From Streptomyces sp. MMBL 11-1 (GTDB lineage Bacteria > Actinomycetota > Actinomycetes > Streptomycetales > Streptomycetaceae): 64,000 nucleotides of DNA. The stretch covers positions 334,979-398,978 of the forward strand of contig NZ_CP117710.1 in assembly GCF_028622875.1 (NCBI RefSeq). Direction: 5' to 3'. Position 1 is the first letter of the stretch. The number at the start of each line of letters is the position of its first letter. The position numbers were made by a program, and so were the translations under genes. Positions 8,194 to 16,963 of the stretch are shown piece after piece. The notes below the pieces were generated by a model, which saw only the letters and a program-made list of their open reading frames with translations, did not search any database and had not been told where the DNA came from.

Positions 8194-10494
8194 CTAAGTG
8201 CCCGAGCTACTGGGCGGCGGCGGGGGTGGCGGGGTTCGGGTTACGACGGGGTTCGCTGCAGCCCGGCCGGCAGCGGCACCGGCTGCCTGGCCGGACGGGG
8301 GCGCGGGCGGCGGGGGTGGGTACTGGCGGAACCTCGCCCCCACGGGATTGGCCGGGGCCTCGCCCTTCTTGATGACCGTCCCCTGGATGAGCCGGCCCTC
8401 GGGGGGCCCGCTCTGCTCGGGGACACCGGTACGGCGAGCGGCGCCCGGGCGCACCGAGTAGCCGCTGCCGGCCGGGCTCCCGCCCCCGGTCCGGCCCGGA
8501 CCGCCGCCGCTGCCGGGCCCTCCCGGACCACCCGGGCGCGGTCCGGAGCCGATCGCGGCGGGACCGGCATCACCGGCCTTGCGCTGCGCGATCTCGGCCT
8601 TGGCCCGCCGGGATGCCGCCGGATCGTAGCCGCCGGGCCCGGGCTGATCGAGACGCTCGATCGTGCCCCGCTGCGTCGCGTAGTCCCCGCCCGCGCCCGC
8701 CCGGCTGGGCGGCGGCGGAAAGACCCGCGACTGATGCGTACGCGTATGGGAAGCAGCGCTCGCTGCCGACGATTCGCCGGAGCTGTCCCCCGCGCTGTCC
8801 CCGGAGTTGTCGCCGCTCTTGTTCGAGGACGGGCGGCGGTCCATGTCTCCGAAGCCGCCGCGGCCCGGCCTCCCGCCGAGCAGTTTGCCCATGCGGCGCA
8901 TCTGCGCCATCCGGCTGACCGCGCCGAGGACGCCTCGCCCGGCCATCTGTGCGCCGCCGGCGCTGACGATGCCGTCCAGGCGGCCCTTGACGCGGAAGGC
9001 CATGACCGCCGTGGTGATGTTCAGGGCGCTCACCATGAGCCACCCGTAGGTGGGCAGCAGCGACATCATCGCGACCGAGACGACCATCACCGTGCCGAGC
9101 AGCATCGTCGAGGTGAAGCTGACGACGACCAGGCCGATGAGCATCTCGAACCACTGAACGCCCCATTGCCGCGGCTTTCCCGGTATGCACCACAAGGTGG
9201 CAAAAGCTACGCCGCACACCAGGAGCATCAGAGCTCCGATCAGAGAGGCGAGGGTGGCGAACGCGAGGGTGATGACCAAGGCACAGAAGATGACGGCGGA
9301 GACGTTGCCCGCGATCAGGACGCCGATGCGGCCGCCGGGGGTGTGGCCCTGACGCCAGTTGACCGCTTCACGGCCGGCGCTGTCGGGCTCGGCGGTCATG
9401 TTGTCCCGGAGGTAGTCCTCCCGCTCCTCCATGTCCGTGCCGCGCTTGACGACCTCGTGGCCCCACTTCTGGCAGGCGTTGATCGAGCCGAGGTCCGCGA
9501 TGCACCACGGCACCGCCACGTACGTCCTCCACACCGCGTCCGAAGCGCGGCGTACGGTGTCGTCCTTCTCGTCACCGGACCAGGCCGGTTCGGGGGTCTT
9601 GAACGGCATGGCCGCATCCCCTCCGTCCAGCCCCGACCCGATCGTGGTCATCGCCACTGACGCACCGAGTTGACGGCCGTTGTCGACGCCTTTCACCCAT
9701 GTCTGCGGGGCGGTGAGGAAGGTGGTGGCGATCGCCGCGGACGCGAAGACCCAGGCGAGCTGCCCGAGCATCGACTGGTCGGAGCGCTTCGCCCAGGCGA
9801 TGAACATGCCCACGGCCACCGCGGTGGGCATGAAGACCGTCATCATCGGGCCGGCCGCCGCGCCGATCGCACGCGAGATCGCGCCCTCGACCTCGGGCAG
9901 GCTCACCACGTTGAAGCACCACGAGGTCACGACGACCGCGGCCCGGCCGATCATCGTGAGGACGATCATCAGGATGTTGCCGACGCCGTGCAGCCACCCG
10001 TCGATGAGGTCGCCACCGGTGAGATCGTCCGACAGCTGCTTGTCCAGCTGGTAGACGTCCGGATCGTAACTTTCGTACAGCGTGCCCTGGCCCGGTGGCT
10101 TCGTCGGCGAGGGCATCATGTCGCCGATGCCGCCCGGCTTGTACTTGTCGCTGTCCTCCGCGGCGGCGGCCGGGGCGAACACCGCACACGTCGCGAGCAC
10201 GGCGGCCGTCGGGGTGAGCAGGGACCGCAGCCGAGGCAGCCGAACCCACATCTCCAGCAGCAGCCCGCGGAAGCGGTCCGCCAAGGAGGCGACCGTGCGT
10301 GCCATCCGGTCCGGCGGCCGGCCGTTCCTGCCCCGGCGAACGGAGTCAGGACCGGTGGAGCCGGCAACAGCGTTCTCGGACACCTCTGCGGCGGTGGTCA
10401 TGGATCGGGCTCGGCGATGAATCGCCATACGGGCCTGCCTCCTCGGATCGGCACGGCGGTCAGCACCGCCCTGGCCGCCGTGCGTCGGGGTCAC
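8194..10494 (-). CDS. conjugal transfer polytopic membrane protein, VirB6/TrbL-like
   Basis: Likely inner-membrane channel subunit; 766 aa from GTG at 10494, which overlaps the upstream stop by 4 bases. An ATG at 10428 with AGGAGG nine bases upstream is an alternative start. A signal-like segment (SLLTPTAAVLATCAVFAPAA) is followed by an extracellular part. Several hydrophobic helices come next: VGNILMIVLTMIGRAAVVVT, MMTVFMPTAVAVGMFIAW, IFCALVITLAFATLASLIGA, MLLVCGVAFATLWCI, MLIGLVVVSFTSTMLLGTVM. The C-terminal 250 residues are disordered and rich in Gly, Pro and Ser, ending PPPPPPPSSSGT. Translationally coupled to the VirB4-like gene. Confidence 0.8.
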   Translation of the reverse strand: MTPTHGGQGGADRRADPRRQARMAIHRRARSMTTAAEVSENAVAGSTGPDSVRRGRNGRPPDRMARTVASLADRFRGLLLEMWVRLPRLRSLLTPTAAVLATCAVFAPAAAAEDSDKYKPGGIGDMMPSPTKPPGQGTLYESYDPDVYQLDKQLSDDLTGGDLIDGWLHGVGNILMIVLTMIGRAAVVVTSWCFNVVSLPEVEGAISRAIGAAAGPMMTVFMPTAVAVGMFIAWAKRSDQSMLGQLAWVFASAAIATTFLTAPQTWVKGVDNGRQLGASVAMTTIGSGLDGGDAAMPFKTPEPAWSGDEKDDTVRRASDAVWRTYVAVPWCIADLGSINACQKWGHEVVKRGTDMEEREDYLRDNMTAEPDSAGREAVNWRQGHTPGGRIGVLIAGNVSAVIFCALVITLAFATLASLIGALMLLVCGVAFATLWCIPGKPRQWGVQWFEMLIGLVVVSFTSTMLLGTVMVVSVAMMSLLPTYGWLMVSALNITTAVMAFRVKGRLDGIVSAGGAQMAGRGVLGAVSRMAQMRRMGKLLGGRPGRGGFGDMDRRPSSNKSGDNSGDSAGDSSGESSAASAASHTRTHQSRVFPPPPSRAGAGGDYATQRGTIERLDQPGPGGYDPAASRRAKAEIAQRKAGDAGPAAIGSGPRPGGPGGPGSGGGPGRTGGGSPAGSGYSVRPGAARRTGVPEQSGPPEGRLIQGTVIKKGEAPANPVGARFRQYPPPPPAPPSGQAAGAAAGRAAANPVVTRTPPPPPPPSSSGT

Positions 10495-13103
10495 TCGTCC
10501 TCCGAGGCTGCGGTCCCGTCCCTGTGGACAGAGGAAGCCGGATCCGGGACCTCGGGCCCTGCGGTGGGCGTGCCGTCCTTCCGCAGGTCCGGGCGTGTGG
10601 TGTCCCCGGCGGGCGCCTGGTCCTGCGGGTTGGTGGACAGCGCCAACCGCAGCTCCGCGCTGGGGATGTCGACCTGCATGGTGGCGACGCGGTCACGCCG
10701 GTCCCGCACGATGCAGTGCCCGTGCCGGATCTCTCCGTGGGCGGTCTTCCCGATCCCGCGCATCAGGGCCCGGGATGCCTCGCCGACGGGCAGCCGCACG
10801 AGCTCGGCCATTGCGTCCTGCTGGGAGCGGGTGGACTGCTCGAACGCGAACACCGTGGTGATCGCCTCCAGTACACCGTCGAGACCGAGGAGGCTCTTGG
10901 GGTCCTGGGTGTCGATCGCCAGGGATGTGTCCAAGGCCCGGCCGGTGCGAGCGATGTAGTCGAGGAAGCGCCGCCCGTCATCCGTCCCGGTGAGCACATG
11001 CACCTCGGGAATGCTGATGACCTTGGGCAAATTGCGCAGATCGGGCCGGGCGGACGTGTTCAGCGCGTAGGCGATCAGGCCGCGCATCAGCGCCAGGGAG
11101 ACGCGCTCGGTCATCGTCATGTCCCGCGGCGCGGTCCCCATCTGCGGCATCGTCAGCCCCGGCACCTGCACGAGCCACAGCCCCGGCTCGGGGCGCAGCG
11201 GAGAGGCGCCCGCTCGGGGGACACCGAGCAGTGGCGCACCGAGCTGGGTCCGGGAGAGCTCCTCCAGAGCCTCACCGGCCTCGGCGGACAGGGCGTCCGC
11301 ACTGCCCTTGAGGTGCTCGACGACGCGCCAGGTAGCGGCGTCCGGGTGAGCGGCGACCTCGTTGCAGGCCCGCAGGAGGCGAGTCTCCACGCCGGCCTCC
11401 CGCATCCGCTCGGGAAGGATGATCAGCAGCTGCGACACGACCTGGAGCGCCGCGTCGCCCTGGGGCAGCAACCGGAACAGGTCGGCGACGGCCGGAGTCT
11501 CGCTGCCGCAGGTGACGTGATGGGAGGCCAGCCCGAGGTACTCACCGGCGCGGATGAGCCCGCCCTCATCGCCCTTGAAGCCCAGCATCAGCGAGAAGCT
11601 GCCCTTGAGGGCGGAGATGAGGGTGGCCAGCATCATGCTGGTGGTCTTGCCGCGGCCGCTTCGCCCCACGAAAGCGGTCGTCGTCGCGTCTCCCCGCGCC
11701 GAGCCGGCGGTGATGTCGATCCGGCAGACCCCCGGCGTCGTCCCGGTGAGCAGGCCCATGATCGGCCCCTCGTCGTCCCCGACTTCCGACCCACCCCAGA
11801 ACATCGACGCCGCCAGGGCGTCGGTGGTGCGTATCTGCTTGAGGTCGTCGACGCGGAGCATGTCGCCGATCTGCGACTCCAGCCACAACTCGCGCTGCTC
11901 CTCGGAGGCGACGACGACGTCGATGCTGAGCCCGGCGTAGTGGCCGATGACGGCATCGGTGCGCGCCCGCAGGTCCTCCAGCGATTCCGTCGAGGAGACG
12001 ACCAGCCGGGGGTGGTCCTCCAGCAGGGTGCGCCCGTCGCGGGACATCACCTTGCGGAGCTCCTCCATCACCAGCTCGGTCTCCTCCGTCTCGGCGAAGG
12101 TCTCGCCCGCGCTGGACTGAGCGGCGGAGCGGCGCTGTTCCTTGGCGGACTGACGGACCTTGTCGACCGCCTTCATGGCCTGGCCCTTGCGCCACACCGC
12201 GAACCGGACGCTCGCCTCAGGGCATACCAAGGCCTCCAAGCCGGTGTCCGGGTGCGTGTACGTGATCTCGCTCAGGCACCGCAACCACTCCTGCTCGCCG
12301 GGCGTGATGATCTGCTCGGGGAACTCGTGCATCGCCAGGACGGACACCCACGCCGCACTCTCACCGCGGCCGTCGACCAGCCGCACGTGGTCGGCGTGCG
12401 GGATCGCCTTGCTCTGCGTCAGCCGCACCAGCGAGGCGCCGGTGACGGTAGGCAACCGCGGCGGAGCGGGCTGAGGACGGTAGGACTCCCGGCTGATCGA
12501 CCAGGCCAGCAACTCCACCGGGGCGATCCGGGCACGCCACGGGGTCGCCTCCAGCCGCCGCTCCATCCGCCTCGCGAGCGCGTCGAGCTGGGCGAGCTCG
12601 GCGTCGTCCAGCCCCGTACGGCGGATGCCCAGCGCGTCGCCGGCGGCGTTCTTCACGGTCGCCCCGGTGGCCGAGTCGCGCTCCGCGATGCGCACGCCCA
12701 GAAGGATGTGCCGCTGTGGCAGGTCCAGAGTGTCCAACCGCTCCGCCCACATCGCGGCCACCGCGTTGACGTCCCCGGCCGAGAAGATGCGCCGGGCTTC
12801 CTCGCGGTACTCCTCGCCGTCCAGGCGCGCCCAGATCACCTTGAGGTGGCAGTCGAATCCCGGCAGGACCTTGGCGAGCGCGAGGCCGGCGGCGTCCTGC
12901 TCGGAGTCCTGTGCCGATTCGGGCATGAGGTCGGTGTTGGACGCCGACAGGACGAACCAGGCCTCCGCGGCTGTGTCGGTGACGACCAGGCCGTCTGCGA
13001 CGGCGACAAGCTGGGGCTCCTTCATCATGCGTTCGGCGCCGAGACCGAGCATCCGGCCGAACCGGGACACGGACTTCTTGGCTGCCTTCGTGGACGTGCT
13101 CAT
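10491..13103 (-). CDS. conjugal transfer ATPase, VirB4/TraC-like
   Basis: Hexameric-type ATPase that powers the secretion apparatus; 870 aa. ATG at 13103 overlaps the upstream stop (ATGA), with AAGGAG ten bases upstream. Walker A is GRSGRGKTT near residues 475-483. A Walker B-like strand, LPKVISIPEVHVLTGTDDGR, lies near residue 695, followed by RTGRALDTSLAIDTQDPKSL, typical of VirB4 arginine/sensor regions. No membrane segment. It sits centrally in the transfer operon between the degenerate P-loop proteins and the VirB6-like protein, as expected for this class. Confidence 0.85.
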   Translation of the reverse strand: MSTSTKAAKKSVSRFGRMLGLGAERMMKEPQLVAVADGLVVTDTAAEAWFVLSASNTDLMPESAQDSEQDAAGLALAKVLPGFDCHLKVIWARLDGEEYREEARRIFSAGDVNAVAAMWAERLDTLDLPQRHILLGVRIAERDSATGATVKNAAGDALGIRRTGLDDAELAQLDALARRMERRLEATPWRARIAPVELLAWSISRESYRPQPAPPRLPTVTGASLVRLTQSKAIPHADHVRLVDGRGESAAWVSVLAMHEFPEQIITPGEQEWLRCLSEITYTHPDTGLEALVCPEASVRFAVWRKGQAMKAVDKVRQSAKEQRRSAAQSSAGETFAETEETELVMEELRKVMSRDGRTLLEDHPRLVVSSTESLEDLRARTDAVIGHYAGLSIDVVVASEEQRELWLESQIGDMLRVDDLKQIRTTDALAASMFWGGSEVGDDEGPIMGLLTGTTPGVCRIDITAGSARGDATTTAFVGRSGRGKTTSMMLATLISALKGSFSLMLGFKGDEGGLIRAGEYLGLASHHVTCGSETPAVADLFRLLPQGDAALQVVSQLLIILPERMREAGVETRLLRACNEVAAHPDAATWRVVEHLKGSADALSAEAGEALEELSRTQLGAPLLGVPRAGASPLRPEPGLWLVQVPGLTMPQMGTAPRDMTMTERVSLALMRGLIAYALNTSARPDLRNLPKVISIPEVHVLTGTDDGRRFLDYIARTGRALDTSLAIDTQDPKSLLGLDGVLEAITTVFAFEQSTRSQQDAMAELVRLPVGEASRALMRGIGKTAHGEIRHGHCIVRDRRDRVATMQVDIPSAELRLALSTNPQDQAPAGDTTRPDLRKDGTPTAGPEVPDPASSVHRDGTAASEDE

Positions 13104-13957
13104 GTGCGTCGGTCTCCTTGCGTGCGCGGAAGCTGGAAGGCGGAGGCGGCCGGCGCTGTCGCGGTCGGCCGGACAGGCAGGCGACACCGCAGGCGAGGTG
13201 CGCGGGCGGCGCCCGGGGGCGTGGCGGCCAGGTGCGCGGCCTGCAGGTCGGTCAGCCGGAGCAGCTGGACGAGTCCGTCACCGCCGGTGCCGACCAGGTG
13301 CATCCGGCCGACGCGGAACGGCTCCGTCTGCGGTGCCGGCGCTCCCGGCGGTCCCACCAGCTGCCAGGTCCGCGGCGTCGGCGCGGACAGCAGGCGGGTG
13401 GAGAACAGGTCGCGGGCGAGGTGACCCCACGGTTCGGGCACGGCCCGGCACGCCATCACCACGCGGATTCCGTGAAGCCGACCCGTCGCAAGAACCGTGG
13501 TCAGTGCGTCCAGACCGGTCCCGCCCGGATCGGGGTAGTGCCGGAAACGCAGAAGTGAAGTGACCGTCTGGTTGCTCTCCACGAGGACGGTCCGCGCGGG
13601 CCCCGACCGTTCCGCGCGGACCTGCGCGGCCAGCTGGTACAAGCGGCGGTGGACGCTGGCGGCGTCCTCGTAGAGCTGGACGCGCTGCTGCGCGCGCGCC
13701 CAGGCGTGCTGACCGGAGACATCGAGGATGTCGACCTGTGTGCCGCGCCGGGCGTACTGCGCCGCCAGCGTGCGCAAGCCGGTGGTGGAGCCGGTGCCCG
13801 GCCACGCGACCAGCAGGACGTGCCCGGAGCCGGGCCCGAGGTACGCCGGGACAGCGTTGGCGTCGACCCCGAGCACAGGGCCTGGGCCCTCGTCGACGGC
13901 GCCCGGGAGGAGATCGGCCAGGTCGGCCTGCGGATGCGGCGCCGACGGCCACTTCAC
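13100..13957 (-). CDS. FtsK-like protein with degenerate P-loop (second paralog)
   Basis: GTG at 13957 overlaps the upstream stop by 4 bases (GTGA); 285 aa. The fold resembles an FtsK/VirD4 nucleotide-binding domain: SGHVLLVAWPGTGSTTGLRT places a P-loop near residues 53-59, but the Walker A lysine is replaced (GTGSTT). Later segments VDILDVSGQHAWARAQQR and HGIRVVMACRAVPEPWGH fit the same fold. It is clearly paralogous to the next gene upstream (shared VLGV/GLL..HVLVA..G.G..T..LR.LAAQ..ARG...D.LD). Probably a non-hydrolysing partner of the real ATPases (inference). Confidence 0.7.
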   Translation of the reverse strand: MKWPSAPHPQADLADLLPGAVDEGPGPVLGVDANAVPAYLGPGSGHVLLVAWPGTGSTTGLRTLAAQYARRGTQVDILDVSGQHAWARAQQRVQLYEDAASVHRRLYQLAAQVRAERSGPARTVLVESNQTVTSLLRFRHYPDPGGTGLDALTTVLATGRLHGIRVVMACRAVPEPWGHLARDLFSTRLLSAPTPRTWQLVGPPGAPAPQTEPFRVGRMHLVGTGGDGLVQLLRLTDLQAAHLAATPPGAARAPRLRCRLPVRPTATAPAASAFQLPRTQGDRRT

Positions 13958-14778
13958 GCGGACTCCCACTGCGCCGCGCCGGGACCGGGCGAGCTCGCCG
14001 TGGCCCGGGCCTGTGCTTCGGTCAGGTACAGGGCCTGAAGGGGAGTGGAGGAGCGATCCGAGAACAGGTGGAAGCGGCCGGTCACCGGCGACTGCGGCGG
14101 AGCGCTCTGGCCCACGGCGAGCTGGCGCCACAGGGTCCGGCTGCCATAGCCGAGGATCCGCGTGGCGAAGTGCCGGTGGTGCAGGGGCCCGGGCCCGGGA
14201 ACGATGCCGCCGGTGTCTCCGGCCAGAACCGTCCAGCCGTAGGCCCGGCCGGAGGTGAGGAGGATGGCCAGCGCCTCAACGCCCGGGGCCTCGTCCAGCT
14301 GAGTCTCCGGGCGGCTGTCCATCCAGTACCGGCGCAGCGCGTCGGCGAGCCGGGCGAGCTCCTCGACCACCAGGACGCGGCGCGAACCCCAGCCGGCCTC
14401 GGCGGGAACGTGGGGGCCGTTGTTGAGCCCGGTGGCGGCAATCAGGAGGTAGTCGTGGATCGCGGCGACATCACCCAGGCACCGCACTCCGGGCAGGCCC
14501 TCGGCCCAGCGGTGCTCGCCGTAGGTGATGTCCAGGAAGTCGGTGCGCGCTCCGCGGGCGAGTGCCTGGGCGGCCAGCGAGCGCAGAACAGTGGTCGTAC
14601 CGCCTCCGGCCCCGGTGGCGACCAGGACGTGGCCGGTGCCGTCGGGCAGGGTCACTGGCCGGTCGCCGGCCGCGAGTCCGACCAGCAGGCCGGGGCCGGC
14701 GTGCAACACGGGTGCGGACTGCTCGTCGAGAGTGACCGAGCGGCGCAGGGAGGTGTGGGAGGTCATGGCACGGCTCAT
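13954..14778 (-). CDS. FtsK-like protein with degenerate P-loop (first paralog)
   Basis: ATG at 14778 overlaps the stop of the TcpE-like gene (ATGA); 274 aa. Contains GHVLVATGAGGGTTTVLRSL near residues 48-67, where the Walker A lysine is Thr. RRVLVVEELARLADALRRYW matches a Walker B strand (VVEE) and GWTVLAGDTGGI follows, so the ATPase fold is kept while nucleotide hydrolysis is doubtful. Paralog of the gene just downstream. Part of the transfer operon between TcpE-like and VirB4-like genes. Confidence 0.7.
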   Translation of the reverse strand: MSRAMTSHTSLRRSVTLDEQSAPVLHAGPGLLVGLAAGDRPVTLPDGTGHVLVATGAGGGTTTVLRSLAAQALARGARTDFLDITYGEHRWAEGLPGVRCLGDVAAIHDYLLIAATGLNNGPHVPAEAGWGSRRVLVVEELARLADALRRYWMDSRPETQLDEAPGVEALAILLTSGRAYGWTVLAGDTGGIVPGPGPLHHRHFATRILGYGSRTLWRQLAVGQSAPPQSPVTGRFHLFSDRSSTPLQALYLTEAQARATASSPGPGAAQWESA

Positions 14779-15353
14779 TTCTCAGCGCGCTTCGAGCGGC
14801 GCTGCTTCTTGAGGTACTTGGCGCGGGCGCTGGCGACGGCGTCGGGCCCGTAGGCACGCAGCCGGGGGCGGATCTGGGCCGGCGGGCCGTAGGAATCGGC
14901 CCGGTCGGACTGGTGGGGGCCGTCCTCGGCGAACAGGGGCGCGAGGCCCGGCAGCTCGGTGAGCTGCGGAACCTGCTCGCCGAGGCGCCGGGCCCGGAGC
15001 CTCAGGCCGGGCTTCGGGGCGGGGATGCGGCCGCGGCCGATGACCGGCCGCACCCCGGTGTGCAGGTAGTTGAGGCGGACCGCCCAGACCAGGAGATTGG
15101 TGCGGCGCCAGTACGTGGCGGAACGTTTCGCCCCGTAGTAGGTGAGGAAGAGCGGCGGCAGCAGGAACAGCGGTGCCAAAGGCTGCGGGGGGAAGCCGAA
15201 CAGCAGCAGCCACAGGCCCCAGTACGCAGGGAAGATGACCGCGCCGTAGCGCAGGGTGGTGCGTGGCAGGCCCTCGCCCAGGTCGAGTCCGAGCAGTTCG
15301 TGCTGCCGCGTCTCGATGTCCCAGTGCCGGGAGTACGTCTGTGAAGAGCGCAT
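14775..15353 (-). CDS. conjugal transfer membrane protein, TcpE/PrgI-like
   Basis: 192 aa, ATG start. Begins SSQTYSRHWDIETRQHELLG, followed by two adjacent membrane helices (FPAYWGLWLLLFGFPPQPLA and LFLLPPLFLTYYG, residues 40-75) and a basic C-terminal cytoplasmic domain ending KYLKKQRRSKRAEK. This is the TcpE/PrgI layout of Gram-positive transfer systems (VirB3-like). Starts 13 bases after the preceding 75-aa membrane protein. Confidence 0.75.
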   Translation of the reverse strand: MRSSQTYSRHWDIETRQHELLGLDLGEGLPRTTLRYGAVIFPAYWGLWLLLFGFPPQPLAPLFLLPPLFLTYYGAKRSATYWRRTNLLVWAVRLNYLHTGVRPVIGRGRIPAPKPGLRLRARRLGEQVPQLTELPGLAPLFAEDGPHQSDRADSYGPPAQIRPRLRAYGPDAVASARAKYLKKQRRSKRAEK

Positions 15354-15366
15354 CGTCGGCCCGCGC

Positions 15367-15594
15367 TCAGCCGGTGAAGACGGTGGCGATCTTCGAGCCC
15401 ACCGACTTCAGGATCGTGACCGCCTGGTTGGAGGAGAAGACGAAGAAGGCGACGACGGCGCCGCCGACGGTGTGCGTGATGAGCGCACCCCACTCCTTCT
15501 TGGCCCAGTGGCCGAAGGCGCGCACGGCCAGGACGGCGACGAAGAGGGACCCGACAATGGCCAGAATCCAGGAGACAAGTGCGTTGTTTTCCAC
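15367..15594 (-). CDS. small membrane protein of transfer operon
   Basis: GTG at 15594 with GGGAG upstream; 75 aa. Two predicted membrane helices: LVSWILAIVGSLFVAVLAVR near residue 15 and VGGAVVAFFVFSSNQAVTIL near residue 50. Size and position between TcpC-like and TcpE-like genes suggest a TcpD- or VirB2-like component (inference). Confidence 0.7.
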   Translation of the reverse strand: MENNALVSWILAIVGSLFVAVLAVRAFGHWAKKEWGALITHTVGGAVVAFFVFSSNQAVTILKSVGSKIATVFTG

Positions 15595-15686
15595 GGTGGA
15601 GCGCTCCCTTGCGTGAACGAAGAGATGAGGGGTGAGGGCCGGGGGACACCAGGAGCCGCGCCACGCCGGCGGCGAGGGGATGGGCG

Positions 15687-16724
15687 TCAGGAGGCGGAGG
15701 CGACCTCGGACACCTGCCATCGGGTCGCGGTGTTGGCCGAGACCTGGGTGAGGGTGATCCGGTAGGTCTGCTGGAGCTGGGCGCCGGCCAGCCTCCAGCG
15801 CAAGGTCGCGGTGCCGGTGCGCTTCTCGCCCGTTCCGGCGTCAACCGTCCAGCTGTCGAGAGAGTCGAGCTGCAGTCCGCCGCCGAGCGGAGGGATGCGT
15901 GAGCCCGGGGCAGCGGCCTGGTCCTCACTGCCGGCCGCCCATGCCGTCAGGAAGTCCTTGACGGTCTGCCGGGAGCTGCTCGACATCGCCGAGTCCGCGT
16001 CGGCCACCTCCGGGACCACGTAGTCGGTCGCCGTCGGCATGCCGACCAGGGCGGGCTGCCCGGTGACCAGAACCCGGCCGCCGGACTCGGCGACGGGCAC
16101 TTCCAGCCCGAGCCACCGCGAGACGCCGACGTTCTTGCCACCGGACTTGACGCTGTAGCTGACCCGGGCATCGACCCGGACCCGGGCCCGCTTCCCCTCG
16201 GCCTGCGTCACCGTGCCCGGGATGGTCTGGGAGACCTGCTGCAGGCCTTGGCCGTCCCAGCCCATCTTCGGATCTGCGTCCTTGGGCAGGTCCATGGCCA
16301 GGTCCCTGGCCCGCAGCTGCGGGGCCTGCGAGGACCAGGAGAGGTAGGAACGGGCGAAGCGAGCGGCGACCTGCTGGGCCTCCTCGACCGGCACGTCGTT
16401 CCGTCGCGCCTCGGCCTGCTGGTCGACCTGCGGAGCGACGACCGGCGGCTTCGCAGGGAAGACCCAGGTACGCACCCCGGTGAACGCGGCCAGACCGATG
16501 ACCGACCAGATCACCACACGGCCGGCCCGGCGGGCGAAGGAACGTCCCGAGGATTCGTTCTCCTCAGCCCACCCCACCGCGCCCCAGCCCGACTCCGACG
16601 AGCCCGCGACGGCACTGCCCGACGCCGCGTCTGGCGTGGAATCCTCCGCCGCCGCGGCGGCCTCAAGCTCACCGCCCTTTGGCTCTTTCTCGGGAAGATT
16701 CAGCATCTTCCGCAAAGCGCTCAT
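15687..16724 (-). CDS. conjugal transfer protein, TcpC-like (VirB8 fold)
   Basis: 345 aa, ATG with GAGGAG upstream. An acidic Ala-rich N-terminus and basic stop-transfer SFARRAGR lead into one membrane helix near residues 68-86 (VIWSVIGLAAFTGVRTWVF). A large outer part follows, with two NTF2/VirB8-like halves: VEEAQQVAARFARSYLSWSS near 115 and SSSRQTVKDFLTAWAAGSED near 250. TcpC anchors and assembles the transfer complex. First gene after the hairpin at 16904-16935, with a CCTGTGGATAAAG box at 16835-16847 upstream. Confidence 0.8.
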   Translation of the reverse strand: MSALRKMLNLPEKEPKGGELEAAAAAEDSTPDAASGSAVAGSSESGWGAVGWAEENESSGRSFARRAGRVVIWSVIGLAAFTGVRTWVFPAKPPVVAPQVDQQAEARRNDVPVEEAQQVAARFARSYLSWSSQAPQLRARDLAMDLPKDADPKMGWDGQGLQQVSQTIPGTVTQAEGKRARVRVDARVSYSVKSGGKNVGVSRWLGLEVPVAESGGRVLVTGQPALVGMPTATDYVVPEVADADSAMSSSSRQTVKDFLTAWAAGSEDQAAAPGSRIPPLGGGLQLDSLDSWTVDAGTGEKRTGTATLRWRLAGAQLQQTYRITLTQVSANTATRWQVSEVASAS

Positions 16725-16834
16725 GAATTACTCCTCGGCCCATCCCGATATCCAGCCTCAGCCGGGCGGGACGCGGCTTCCTCGCATCCGCTTCCTCCGG
16801 CGGGAAGCTCACGGGTGAAACCTAAAAGTGCGGG

Positions 16835-16847
16835 CCTGTGGATAAAG
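16835..16847 (-). promoter_or_regulatory. CCTGTGGA(C/T)A box upstream of tcpC-like gene
   Basis: Plus-strand CCTGTGGATAAAG, about 110 bases before the TcpC-like start. Nearly the same 13-mer (CCTGTGGACAGAG) stands upstream of traB and of the DUF2637 gene. The core CTGTGGACAG is a near-palindrome, so it may be an operator of the transfer genes. Confidence 0.4.
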
Positions 16848-16903
16848 TCCAGAGCTCTGACCCCGTCAGTCGGATGGAGGGGATCGGGGGAGTAGACATG
16901 GCA

Positions 16904-16935
16904 GTGGCCGCGAAGGGTTTTCCCTTCGCGGCCAC
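16904..16935 (-). terminator. perfect 14-bp hairpin after traB
   Basis: Two perfectly complementary 14-base arms (16904-16917 and 16922-16935) with a TTTT loop, 28 bases beyond the traB stop. No clear U-tract follows on the minus strand, so it may be a weak terminator or an mRNA-end stabiliser before the TcpC-like gene. Confidence 0.6.
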
Positions 16936-16963
16936 GTGGGTCTGCTGTTTATGGATGTCCTGA

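Noticed and set aside
5922..8372. 816-residue plus-strand open frame
   Set aside because: Antisense of the peptidoglycan hydrolase and VirB8-like genes, which have recognisable domains.
10299..13424. 1,041-residue plus-strand open frame
   Set aside because: Shadow of the VirB4-like ATPase on the other strand; the sequence is low-complexity Arg/Gly/His.
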